Positions 17,501-26,031 of a stretch of DNA of 63,621 nucleotides are shown here, piece by piece (positions within the stretch are counted from its first letter, which is position 1; every line of letters begins with the position of its first letter). The notes beneath the pieces are model-generated. The model did not search any database, was not told the origin of the DNA, and saw nothing but the letters and a program-made list of their open reading frames with translations. Both the position numbers and the translations under genes were made by a program. Source of the stretch: Lachnospiraceae bacterium (GTDB lineage: Bacteria; Bacillota; Clostridia; Lachnospirales; Lachnospiraceae); the NCBI GenBank assembly GCA_017518185.1, contig JAFWWB010000033.1, forward strand, positions 1 through 63,621, given 5' to 3'.

Positions 17501-18448
17501 TCATCCGACTATACCGGACCTCTCGGCTCCCTCCATGAACTGCTTCTGAAGGAGCAGATAGATCATCACTATGGGGAGCAGGATCAGGATGATACCCGCA
17601 TTCACATACTGCTCCTGGATCTTCACGTTAAGTATCTTATCCTGGTTGGCTATGACCGCCGCCAGGGAACCGATCTTCTTGCTGATGACCACATCCTCGC
17701 TTATCAGGAAGAGATTGGCATAGAAAACATCATTAAACTGCCACACCAGTGAAAATACCGTCACGGTGATGACGGAAGGCATGGCATTCACCAGCATGAT
17801 ACGGAAATAAGTATACCACACTCCGGCTCCGTCTACAAACGCCGCCTCTTCGATCTCCTTGGGGAGGCCCCTGAAGAACTGATTGAATATGTATATATAC
17901 AATCCGGAACGGACGCCGCAGCCCAGCGCTGTCATGATGTACACGGGCTTTACCGTGCTCATCATGTTGATGGAGGGTATGAGACCGAAAAGATCGAAGT
18001 TCTTGAAGGTCATGTACAAAGGGAGCATTATGGTGTGGGGCGGGATCACGATCATTATGACCACGCAGGCGAAGAGCAGGTTCTTGAACCTGAAATTAAA
18101 ACGCGCAAAGCCGTACCCCACCATGGAACACACCAGCAGCTGGATGATTGTCAGTGTTATGGTGTAGAGCAGATCCCTGCCCATGGTCTTCACATAGTCG
18201 AGACGGAGCGCCGCCAGCGAATACTTCTCGAGGCTGGGATTCTCCGGCAGTATGAACATCATGGGATTGTAGATATCTTCCGTGGAAGCTATGGAGCTGA
18301 CTATCATGCCGATTATGGGTGAGATGATGACATAGCTCACTCCCACCAGTATGGCGACTTTAAGCAGGGTGACAAAGAACTCCGTCACCTGCCCAAGGAA
18401 CACCTTCCTGTCCAGTTCATTTGTAAAGATCTCTCGTTTGACTTTCAT
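17501..18448 (-). CDS. Carbohydrate ABC transporter permease, MalG type
   Basis: This 315-residue inner-membrane permease has six predicted helices. The EAA loop that contacts the ATPase reads EIEEAAFVDGAGVWYTYFRI, as expected for the second permease of CUT1 sugar importers. A ribosome site (AAGGGG) precedes the ATG. It starts 9 nt after the MalF-type partner at 18458. No ATP-binding subunit is present in the window, so a shared MsmX-like ATPase is inferred. Confidence 0.94.
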   Translation of the reverse strand: MKVKREIFTNELDRKVFLGQVTEFFVTLLKVAILVGVSYVIISPIIGMIVSSIASTEDIYNPMMFILPENPSLEKYSLAALRLDYVKTMGRDLLYTITLTIIQLLVCSMVGYGFARFNFRFKNLLFACVVIMIVIPPHTIMLPLYMTFKNFDLFGLIPSINMMSTVKPVYIMTALGCGVRSGLYIYIFNQFFRGLPKEIEEAAFVDGAGVWYTYFRIMLVNAMPSVITVTVFSLVWQFNDVFYANLFLISEDVVISKKIGSLAAVIANQDKILNVKIQEQYVNAGIILILLPIVMIYLLLQKQFMEGAERSGIVG

Positions 18449-18457
18449 ATAAACCCC

Positions 18458-19399
18458 TTACGTGTAATAGAACGTTCTCTTCTGTATAAAGTTGACCACC
18501 ACGACCAGTATGGCGCAGGTCACGACAGCCGATACCAGGGAGAAGACCGCGCTGAGTCCGTAGTTGAAATTGGTAAACGCCGTGGAGGACGCCAGTTCCA
18601 CCACATCGGAGGTGGAATAGGAATCCACTATGGTGTAGACCACGTTGGTGATGATATGGGGCATCACCATGGGGAAGGTCACCTTCCAGAAGGTCTCATA
18701 AGTGGTGGCGCCTTCGATCTTAGCAACCTCGTAAAGGCTTGAGGGTATGGACTGGAGCGCAGCGATGAAGATGACTATCTGCACGCCCGAAGCCCTGATT
18801 ATGTCGTTGATGCGCTCCACTGCCGAGACCATGTAATCCAGCAGCTTTGCCGGTATGCCTATGCTCACGAACATATCTATGAGGTAATCCAGGGAGAATG
18901 CCACTGCATCGCTGGCTGCGCCTGCGGTCTCGGCCACCTCCCCCGAAACGCCGCCGTTCATCATGGTGGCAGAAAGATCCAGCGCCGCAGTTATGGCACC
19001 GGCATTCATCAGCACCGGCAGGAAGAAGATGGCACGCACCAGCCCCCTGCCCTTGAACTCCTTATTGAGGAGCATAGCCATAAAGAGACTGAAAAAGATT
19101 ATCAGTGGCACGTCTATCACCATATCCATAACGGAGGTGGTTAGTATCTGTTTAAAGGTGGGATGCACGGTAAAGGCATAACGGTAGTTCTCCAGCCCTG
19201 CCCAGGAGAGAGCATAGCCTCCCACCCCCGCATCCATGGTAAGGGTATTGAAGGAGAACTGTATGGTCTGGATGATGCTGCGCACGTAAAATACGATAAA
19301 ACCTACCAGCCAGGGCAGTATGAAAAGGTAACCCTTACGGTCCCTCCGCTGCAGCAGCGTCGCTTTTTTCTTTACTTTCTTTTCAGCGCCTTCCGCCAT
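18458..19399 (-). CDS. Carbohydrate ABC transporter permease, MalF type
   Basis: This 313-residue multispanning permease of the CUT1 family has a basic N-terminal tail, a first helix YLFILPWLVGFIVFYV, and the EAA motif SLYEVAKIEGATTYETF. A Gly/Ala-rich insert at about 145-170 (after SATMMNGGV) enlarges one extracellular loop compared with the usual size. The ATG at 19397-19399 is preferred because GGAGG lies 6 nt upstream, inside the stop region of the DUF5696 gene. An upstream TTG is possible but overlaps that site. It forms a pair with the permease at 17501. Confidence 0.93.
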   Translation of the reverse strand: MAEGAEKKVKKKATLLQRRDRKGYLFILPWLVGFIVFYVRSIIQTIQFSFNTLTMDAGVGGYALSWAGLENYRYAFTVHPTFKQILTTSVMDMVIDVPLIIFFSLFMAMLLNKEFKGRGLVRAIFFLPVLMNAGAITAALDLSATMMNGGVSGEVAETAGAASDAVAFSLDYLIDMFVSIGIPAKLLDYMVSAVERINDIIRASGVQIVIFIAALQSIPSSLYEVAKIEGATTYETFWKVTFPMVMPHIITNVVYTIVDSYSTSDVVELASSTAFTNFNYGLSAVFSLVSAVVTCAILVVVVNFIQKRTFYYT

Positions 19400-19400
19400 C

Positions 19401-21944
19401 TTATTCCTCCACAAAATATCCTAAGGCCGGGACCGTGTTGCCATCCACCACAGTATCCTCGCTCCCGTAATTGATCACAATGGCCACGCCGTTGGAATAG
19501 GTCACCCGGCGTACCGTATGGCTGAGTATCTCATGTTTTACTATATCTTCGTTCTGAATATCCTTCAGCGCATTGTTCACGAACTCATAGGTCTCTGCCG
19601 CGGGATCTGCCCAGTTGGAAAACGTTGTGGAATAGTAGCAGTTAAGGGCTGTCTCCTTCATCCTGCTGCTCTCCTCCCAGGTGAACACATAATGGGGAGA
19701 AGCTCCCGCTTCCACCAGCTGAAGCCTGGTCTTCGCCATATCGTCACGGTTCTCATAGTTGAGAAGCTGTGAGGAATAGTTGATATAGCCATGGATGATC
19801 ATCTCGTAGAAAGGTATGCACTCATCCACGATGGCATAATCCGTATGGTAGAGCGGAACATTTATTATGTCCGTGGAATAGGGGAAAGCATAGGCGTTGG
19901 CCTGGCTGGTCATCAGCTTCTTTCCCGTATCTTCCATGAGACCCAGCTGTCCCGTGAGGATATCCAGTGCTTCCTCGCGCTCTATGGTATCACTCCTCTT
20001 CTTGTCGGAAATAAGGTAATTGCCCATATCCCTCAGAGAGTAGCCGTAGATATCCAGGTTCTTTGTCGCATTAAGGAAACCCTCTGTGTATCTGGGCAGG
20101 AACTTGGGGCTCAGGGCCGTATATTTGTTCTCCACATATCCGAGGCTGGAGGTGTTACGGTAAGTAGTGGGATTCACCAGACCGAAACGGGCGGTATATC
20201 CCGAACCGTAATAGCGGCTTGCCACCTGGTCATGGGGGAAATACTTATCGGCTGCAGTCACCTTCTGCAGCGCCACATCCATATAAAGGCTGGAGCCGTT
20301 TGCTTCAAGCTTGGAACTGAGCTTTTCCAGAGCGGACTCTCCCCCCAGCTTAGCCATTATGTTCACGTGGTTTGCAGCCTTGTGGTAGTATCCGCCTCCG
20401 AAAGCTCCCTGGATGTTCAGGACCTGGTTGTTTATGCCTCTTTCGGCCAGGGCGTCGCTCATCTGTCCCGCCTGGTCGAAGGTGGTCATGGCAAAGCTGT
20501 GAAGATACTGCACTCCCAGGAAATGACCCGTTTCCTTTACGCCGGTTATAACGTCGTAATAGAAGGGGATGTCGTTTTCGTTGACATTGGCCGTCAGCAC
20601 TCCTTCGCTCACAAGGCGCTCACGGTAATAATTTGCCAGTCCCGAATAACCGGTATGGCTGTCATCCATGAAGCTGTAGCGCACTCTCACGGGTGAATCG
20701 TATTTCTTCTTTTCCATTACCAGCACGCTTGTTGTAGAATCGCCGAAGTTCATAAGGTCGTCCACGGTGCGGAAGACAAAGGCCGGGAAGGCATAGTTGT
20801 AGTCGTTGTAGGTACCGGAAACCTGGGCGTTCAGCACGCAGTTGCCGGCGCCTTCCTCGATAGTCACCAGTATATCCCTGTCCTGTGAGCAGATGCCGTA
20901 CAGCGGCAGGCGGTTGACCTCAAGGGGCTCCGGTGTGGTATAGGTGGCCGCAAGGGGATCTATATCGTACACATACTGGGAATATGCGGCTGCCGAAGTC
21001 TTTCCGTTATTGAAATATATAAGGGAGCCGCTGCCGTTTGGCACAACGAAATATCCCTCATCCTCATAGCCGGTGGAGCCCATGAAGCGCATGAGCTGTA
21101 TCCTGTATACATAACCTGCACCAAGCTCCTGTATCTGTTCCGAAGGTATGGTCACATCAAGATGATCCCCTTCAAGCCTGTATTCAAGAGGCACCACAAA
21201 AGACGCCGTTGCATCACCGATCTCGTAGATCCAGCGGACGCCGTTTTCGATCCCTTCCGCATGGAAGCTGCCCTTTGCAACGCAGTCCACATAGGAGTTC
21301 CAGCTGCCGGAAACCACATCATCGTTATAGTAATACAGCATAAAGGCGCTGCGCATGATATTCTTGTTGGCTCCGTTTGCAACGGTATCCGAATCCGGAT
21401 CCTGGGGATTGGAATAGGTTATCACCCCGCTTCTCTTATCATATACCGCTATCTGCGCATCGGACATCCTTGTGTAGAGCTCAAGCGAATCGCTCTGTGC
21501 GGCAAGCTCGAAGCCCGGCACATTGCCGCCGCCTGCAAGAGGGGTAAAGCTGCCGCCCTGTTCGTAGGTATAAGCCTGCAGATATTTCTGATAACCCTTA
21601 TAGCCCACTATATGGATAAAGTAATAGAGCACGTATACGATGAGCACAAGGAAGAGCGCCGTCACAAGACCCAGGATGATCTTTGTCACGGGACGCATAG
21701 GTTCTTTGCTCTTTTCCTTCTTGCGCCTGCGCTCCTCGGCACGGATCTCACGCCTGCTCTTCTTGCGGCTCAGGTAATCCGCATCCTTGTCGTGGTTGCG
21801 CTTGCTGCTCTCATTTTCCTCGGCGATGGACTTCAGAACGGAGAGGGCACGTTCCATCTCCTCGCTCTGCTTTTTACGCCTCTCTTCCTTCGAGAGCTTT
21901 CCCTCTTTTGTCTGAGGGCTCAGTTTTTCTTTTTCTTCGCTCAT
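19401..21944 (-). CDS. DUF5696 membrane-anchored protein
   Basis: This 847-residue protein has a highly charged cytoplasmic N-terminus (Lys/Arg/Glu-rich, about 1-85), one membrane helix (about 89-112) and a large extracellular part matching the DUF5696 family, whose function is unknown. The region around GYSGLANYYRERLV and the later DVALQKVTAADKYFP could be part of a TIM-barrel-like glycosidase fold, but I see no firm catalytic assignment. In other Firmicutes this family is found beside ABC sugar importers and YIP1 proteins, as here. Its stop is followed 1 nt later by the permease at 19399. It probably acts on or senses glycan outside the cell. Confidence 0.85.
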   Translation of the reverse strand: MSEEKEKLSPQTKEGKLSKEERRKKQSEEMERALSVLKSIAEENESSKRNHDKDADYLSRKKSRREIRAEERRRKKEKSKEPMRPVTKIILGLVTALFLVLIVYVLYYFIHIVGYKGYQKYLQAYTYEQGGSFTPLAGGGNVPGFELAAQSDSLELYTRMSDAQIAVYDKRSGVITYSNPQDPDSDTVANGANKNIMRSAFMLYYYNDDVVSGSWNSYVDCVAKGSFHAEGIENGVRWIYEIGDATASFVVPLEYRLEGDHLDVTIPSEQIQELGAGYVYRIQLMRFMGSTGYEDEGYFVVPNGSGSLIYFNNGKTSAAAYSQYVYDIDPLAATYTTPEPLEVNRLPLYGICSQDRDILVTIEEGAGNCVLNAQVSGTYNDYNYAFPAFVFRTVDDLMNFGDSTTSVLVMEKKKYDSPVRVRYSFMDDSHTGYSGLANYYRERLVSEGVLTANVNENDIPFYYDVITGVKETGHFLGVQYLHSFAMTTFDQAGQMSDALAERGINNQVLNIQGAFGGGYYHKAANHVNIMAKLGGESALEKLSSKLEANGSSLYMDVALQKVTAADKYFPHDQVASRYYGSGYTARFGLVNPTTYRNTSSLGYVENKYTALSPKFLPRYTEGFLNATKNLDIYGYSLRDMGNYLISDKKRSDTIEREEALDILTGQLGLMEDTGKKLMTSQANAYAFPYSTDIINVPLYHTDYAIVDECIPFYEMIIHGYINYSSQLLNYENRDDMAKTRLQLVEAGASPHYVFTWEESSRMKETALNCYYSTTFSNWADPAAETYEFVNNALKDIQNEDIVKHEILSHTVRRVTYSNGVAIVINYGSEDTVVDGNTVPALGYFVEE

Positions 21945-21953
21945 CCGCGCCCC

Positions 21954-22586
21954 CTAAGCCCTGAATATTATCTCCACATAAATACTGTGGAAGAAGTTGT
22001 ATACCATTCCCAGCAGGTTGAAAAGAAGCAGTGCCAGGAAGACTATGATCAGAAATGCCGCAAAGGTGATGAGCACAGTGATCAGGGTCTTGCCCAGTGT
22101 ATAATTATGCACCTGCATGATGCCTATCATCATAAGTATCAGACCGTAGGCTATGCCCACGCCCAGGAGCAGGAAATAGAATGCCTGCTCGTCATCAGCC
22201 ACGAAATTACTCATTATGGTACCCAGTATCAGCACAAAGCTTATGGGGGCTGTGCCGTAGCCTATGGCTATGGCGATATCCTTCATCCTGCCCTCACCGT
22301 TCATAAGGCAGGTCACGGACCAGTTGCTCACACAGAAGAGCAGGTAAAGTATCATCACCGAGAAGAGCTCATATAAGCTGTTCACCGTCCTGGCATCTAT
22401 GTCATTTACCACGAAGCTTGCCAGCAGCCTGTTAGCCGAAAAGCTCGCGGAAAAAATGAACACCAGGAGTATGGCTATGCCCACACTTCCCCTGTCCTGA
22501 TGACGGATCCAGTAGAACCCGTCCATTGGATGCGATATGGTGTGCAGCAGATACTGCCACTTTTCCTTAGAGAAGGCTTTCTGCAT
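21954..22586 (-). CDS. YIP1 family membrane protein
   Basis: This 210-residue protein has about five membrane helices and the YIP1-like start (ISHPMDGFYWIRHQDRGSVG). Family members sit in membranes, and their bacterial role is unclear. It overlaps the end of the NHL gene by 20 nt and is followed 9 nt later by the DUF5696 gene. The three genes NHL, YIP1 and DUF5696 form a core between the two importer sets, so they may form a membrane complex connected with sugar uptake. That link is inference from position. Confidence 0.82.
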   Translation of the reverse strand: MQKAFSKEKWQYLLHTISHPMDGFYWIRHQDRGSVGIAILLVFIFSASFSANRLLASFVVNDIDARTVNSLYELFSVMILYLLFCVSNWSVTCLMNGEGRMKDIAIAIGYGTAPISFVLILGTIMSNFVADDEQAFYFLLLGVGIAYGLILMMIGIMQVHNYTLGKTLITVLITFAAFLIIVFLALLLFNLLGMVYNFFHSIYVEIIFRA

Positions 22587-24078
22587 CTTTCTTACCTTTC
22601 CTGCTCTTTATGATACCCTTGTCCTTAAGCTTCGACACCACAACCAGCGCCGCCACCACAAGGATCAGCGCGGTAAGGAAAAGGCTGGCGTGCTTCGTAA
22701 GGAACTGGTTGCGGTAGCGCTTATAGGCCACCGAATAGTACTCGCGGCTCATACCGAGCTTAAGATATTTCATGGCCTGCTCATAATCGCCGGCGGTAAG
22801 ATAAGCCTTTCCTATACCGGTATTTGCAAGCTCGTTATTCTCATCCAGCAAAAGCACCTGATTCCAGAGCTCCACAGCCGCCGTCTCATCACCGTCATAG
22901 CGCAGGCCCACGGCCTGATTGATGAGCCGTCCGTACTCGGTCTCCTTGAAATAGGTGATGTTGGCCTTGGTGGCATCCAGGACGATGATATCCCCGCCCA
23001 CACTCTCTATGGCTGAAGGCAGCTGGAAGTTGCCGTCCTGCGTGCCGATGCCTCCGAAGATATAGAGCAGGTTACCCTCATGGTCATAGGTAAATATTCG
23101 GCCGCGCCTCCTGTCCATGCAGGAATAGATGCCGTTCTTCCTGTAGACCACATCGGTGAACTGGCTGGGGCCGGCGAATTCCGTGCTTCCGGCTATCCAC
23201 AGATCTCCTCCCAGGTTCTCGTTAACGCCTTTTTTGATGACATCCTCGCCCCTGGGATTTAAGCGCCTTACACCCTGTTCCCCGTTGACGTCGATATTGG
23301 AAGCGTATACGAAGCCCTCGGGATCCACGTCGATGCCGGTGAACTCGGTAGGGATGAAGAGCTGTGACTTGCTCCTCTCCTCCTTGGATGCCAGCTTTCT
23401 CCAGAAGCGTTCCCAGAGGGTTATGTCCACATTTATTGTACCGAAAAAACCGGTGAACTGTCCGTCGGCTTCAAAGACCATGATGCCCTCGAACATGTTC
23501 TGGGCTATACAGTAGATACGGTCCGCATAGTCCACGGTGACCTTAAGGGGCACGAAGGTGAAATTCTCCTCCAGCACCTCGCTGGTGGGATTATCCACTA
23601 TACGCACCAGATTTCCTTCATTATCTAACACAACAACGCGTTTGTTCTGTGAGTCTGCAATGTAGAGCTGATCCTTCTCGGATATTGCAACTCCGTAGGG
23701 CTGATTAAAGCTGTCCTCTGTGCCGTTATTGTCAAAGTGATCGATGATGCCCTTTACTGTGCGGGCGGAACTGTCAAGTATGACTATGCGGTTGTTTTTG
23801 GTGTCGGCCAGGTAAATGGTGCCGTCATCCGCCACACAGAGATCCTCCGGCGTGTCGAAGCTGCCTATGCTCTCACCGTTGTAGCTGAGGGAGAGCCCGT
23901 CTACCACATAGTCCGGCTCATAAGGGGCCGGCGTATAGACTATATCCTCCCAGTAATTATAATTATAGGACTGGTAGGGCAGACTGGCGGCAAAGGAGTC
24001 CGTATGCACGATGCTGAGACCCAGCGCCGCCGTCATGGTGATACCGAATATAAGTTTTTTAAGCAATCCTTTTTTCAT
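22567..24078 (-). CDS. NHL beta-propeller protein with TPR and C-terminal membrane anchor
   Basis: This 503-residue exported protein has a signal peptide (about 1-30). NHL repeats form a beta-propeller, with blades starting near PEDLCVADDGTIYLADTKNN, QPYGVAISEKDQLYIADSQN, GIDVDPEGFVYASN and QLPSAIESVGGDIIVLDATK. A short TPR-like helical pair follows (about 395-445: AVELWNQVLLLDENNELANT, then GDYEQAMKYL). A C-terminal membrane helix (about 467-487) and a basic tail complete it. The propeller would lie outside the cell and could bind sugars or proteins. It is placed 4 nt after a permease and overlaps the YIP1 gene. Confidence 0.86.
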   Translation of the reverse strand: MKKGLLKKLIFGITMTAALGLSIVHTDSFAASLPYQSYNYNYWEDIVYTPAPYEPDYVVDGLSLSYNGESIGSFDTPEDLCVADDGTIYLADTKNNRIVILDSSARTVKGIIDHFDNNGTEDSFNQPYGVAISEKDQLYIADSQNKRVVVLDNEGNLVRIVDNPTSEVLEENFTFVPLKVTVDYADRIYCIAQNMFEGIMVFEADGQFTGFFGTINVDITLWERFWRKLASKEERSKSQLFIPTEFTGIDVDPEGFVYASNIDVNGEQGVRRLNPRGEDVIKKGVNENLGGDLWIAGSTEFAGPSQFTDVVYRKNGIYSCMDRRRGRIFTYDHEGNLLYIFGGIGTQDGNFQLPSAIESVGGDIIVLDATKANITYFKETEYGRLINQAVGLRYDGDETAAVELWNQVLLLDENNELANTGIGKAYLTAGDYEQAMKYLKLGMSREYYSVAYKRYRNQFLTKHASLFLTALILVVAALVVVSKLKDKGIIKSRKGKKDAESLL

Positions 24079-24082
24079 AAGC

Positions 24083-25057
24083 TTAATCCTTCATACCCGA
24101 TGTGGTCATGGTCTCCAGCACGTTCCTCTGGCATATGAGGAAGAAGGTGATGGGCACTGCCGCGATTATAAAGGTGACGGCTGCGGCTGCTCCGGCACGT
24201 CTGGTACCGCCGGCAGTGATCTGCTGGAGTGCGAACTGCATGGGCTTTAACTGCTCGTCCCTTAAGAAGATGGAGCCCGTATTCGCCCACATCTGCTGGA
24301 ACTGGAATATCGCCAGCGTAAGCCAGGCGGGCTTGACGTTGGGCATGACTATCTTCCAGAAGATGGTCCATTCGGTTGCGCCGTCAAGCCTTGCGCTCTC
24401 CATCAGTGAATCCGGGAGCTGCTCCATGAACTGCTTCATAAGATAGAGGCCCATACCGAAGCTCCAGGCCGGCAGTATAAGTGCCGCATAGGTATTGTTG
24501 ATGCCCAGCCAGGAGATGATCAGATACTGGGGTATCTGTGTGACCTGCCAGGAGAACATCATCGAGAGCACGACCATGGAAAAGAGCAGGTCACGTCCCG
24601 GGAATTTGTGCTTTGCCAGGGGATAAGCAGCCAGGGATGCGCAGATGACATGGCCCAGCATGCCTCCCAGGGTGATGATTATTGTGTTGAGTATGTATCT
24701 GGAAAAGGGAACCCAGGAATCGTTCATCAGCACGAACAGATCCGAGAAGTTTTCCAGAGTAGGATTCCGCACAAAGATCTTCGGAGGGAACTGGTACAGT
24801 TCGTCCAAAGGCTTAAGGCAGTTATTGATTATCATGACCAGGGGCAGCACCATGAAAAGGCCGCAGATGATCATCAGGGTAAAGAGTATGGTATTGCCCG
24901 CCATTGAACGGTTAAGGCGCTTCTCCTTGCCCTTTTTAGGCTTCTTCTTATTCTGGATCTTTGCGACTCTCTTCGCTTCCTTCTTTGCCGCGCGCTCGGC
25001 TTTCTTAAGCTCGGCAGCGGTCAGGTCATTGCGGGCCGCGGGATTTACATTTGCCAT
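24083..25057 (-). CDS. Carbohydrate ABC transporter permease, MalG type (second set)
   Basis: This 324-residue permease has a Lys/Ala-rich cytoplasmic N-terminus (about 1-48) and six predicted helices. The EAA loop reads DSLMESARLDGATEWTIFWK, characteristic of CUT1 sugar importers. Its start overlaps the stop of the partner permease by 1 nt (TAATG). Together with the MalF-type gene and the large binding protein at 26032 it forms the first importer of the operon. The N-terminal extension is longer than usual for the family. Confidence 0.93.
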   Translation of the reverse strand: MANVNPAARNDLTAAELKKAERAAKKEAKRVAKIQNKKKPKKGKEKRLNRSMAGNTILFTLMIICGLFMVLPLVMIINNCLKPLDELYQFPPKIFVRNPTLENFSDLFVLMNDSWVPFSRYILNTIIITLGGMLGHVICASLAAYPLAKHKFPGRDLLFSMVVLSMMFSWQVTQIPQYLIISWLGINNTYAALILPAWSFGMGLYLMKQFMEQLPDSLMESARLDGATEWTIFWKIVMPNVKPAWLTLAIFQFQQMWANTGSIFLRDEQLKPMQFALQQITAGGTRRAGAAAAVTFIIAAVPITFFLICQRNVLETMTTSGMKD

Positions 25058-26031
25058 TACTCTCCGACCCTCCTCAGTACTTTCTGCACAAGTTTATTGG
25101 TTCCCACCATCAGCAGGAACAGCACCGTGGCTATGGCCGAAGCATAGCCCATCTCAAATCGGGTATTGCCGTAGTCCAGCAGATGTGTCACCACCGTGGC
25201 GCCGGCATAGTTGACAGACGGATTACCCGCCAGGTTGATGGAGATATCCGCCACTGCAAAGGACTGGGTTATCTGCATAACGGCGCCGAACATGAGCTGG
25301 GGCTTCATGGCAGGCAGTGTCACATACCAGAGCTCCTGCCAGCGGTTCTTGATGCCGTCGATGGCTGCCGCCTCATAAAGGCTCTTATCCACGGTCTGCA
25401 GACCGGCTATGAAGGAGAGGAAGCCTGTACCGAGGGAAAGCCATAACTGCACTATGATAAGGCAGGGCATGACATATTTCTCCGTCTTAAGCCACACCAC
25501 GGCCTCGTTTATCACATCCAGCTTGAGCAGTATACCGTTGAGATATCCGTAACGGTCACCGGTAAGTATCAGGTTCCAGACCAGATATGCGTTACCGCAG
25601 ATGGAAGGCGCATAGAAGATCAGGGTAAGGAAGGTCCTGAGCCAGCCCTTGAACTCGTTTATTATCCAGGCAAAGAGCAGGCAGAGCAGGTAACTGATAG
25701 GGCCTGTTATCACCGCGAATATCAGAGTGTTCTTGAGAGACACCAGGAAGACATCGTCCTCAAGGAAAAGCTTGACATAGTTTCTCCAGCCCACCCATTC
25801 GGGGAACTCCAGCATGTTGAAATAGGTAAAGCTCAGCACTATGGAGATCGCCACGGGCACTACGGTGAAGAAAAAGAACAGTATGAAGTAGGGAGCCATC
25901 ATTGCATAGCTCCAGCGGGCGCGCTTGATCTGGTAACCCAGAGTCCCCTGCTTTCTGGCGGCCTCAAGAGCCTCGGCAGATACACCGGGGGTCTTCGGTT
26001 CTTCTTTTTTCAGCGTTTTTTCATCCGCCAC
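25057..26031 (-). CDS. Carbohydrate ABC transporter permease, MalF type (second set)
   Basis: This 324-residue CUT1 permease has about six helices, starting at WSYAMMAPYFILFFFFTVVP, and an EAA motif KSLYEAAAIDGIKNRWQELW. It begins directly after the binding-protein stop and overlaps the next permease by 1 nt, so the three are translated together. The predicted substrate is a sugar or oligosaccharide. Confidence 0.94.
   Translation of the reverse strand: MADEKTLKKEEPKTPGVSAEALEAARKQGTLGYQIKRARWSYAMMAPYFILFFFFTVVPVAISIVLSFTYFNMLEFPEWVGWRNYVKLFLEDDVFLVSLKNTLIFAVITGPISYLLCLLFAWIINEFKGWLRTFLTLIFYAPSICGNAYLVWNLILTGDRYGYLNGILLKLDVINEAVVWLKTEKYVMPCLIIVQLWLSLGTGFLSFIAGLQTVDKSLYEAAAIDGIKNRWQELWYVTLPAMKPQLMFGAVMQITQSFAVADISINLAGNPSVNYAGATVVTHLLDYGNTRFEMGYASAIATVLFLLMVGTNKLVQKVLRRVGE

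Noticed and set aside
21162-22376. Plus-strand open frame of 404 codons
   Set aside because: It lies across the DUF5696 and YIP1 genes on the other strand and has low-complexity composition.
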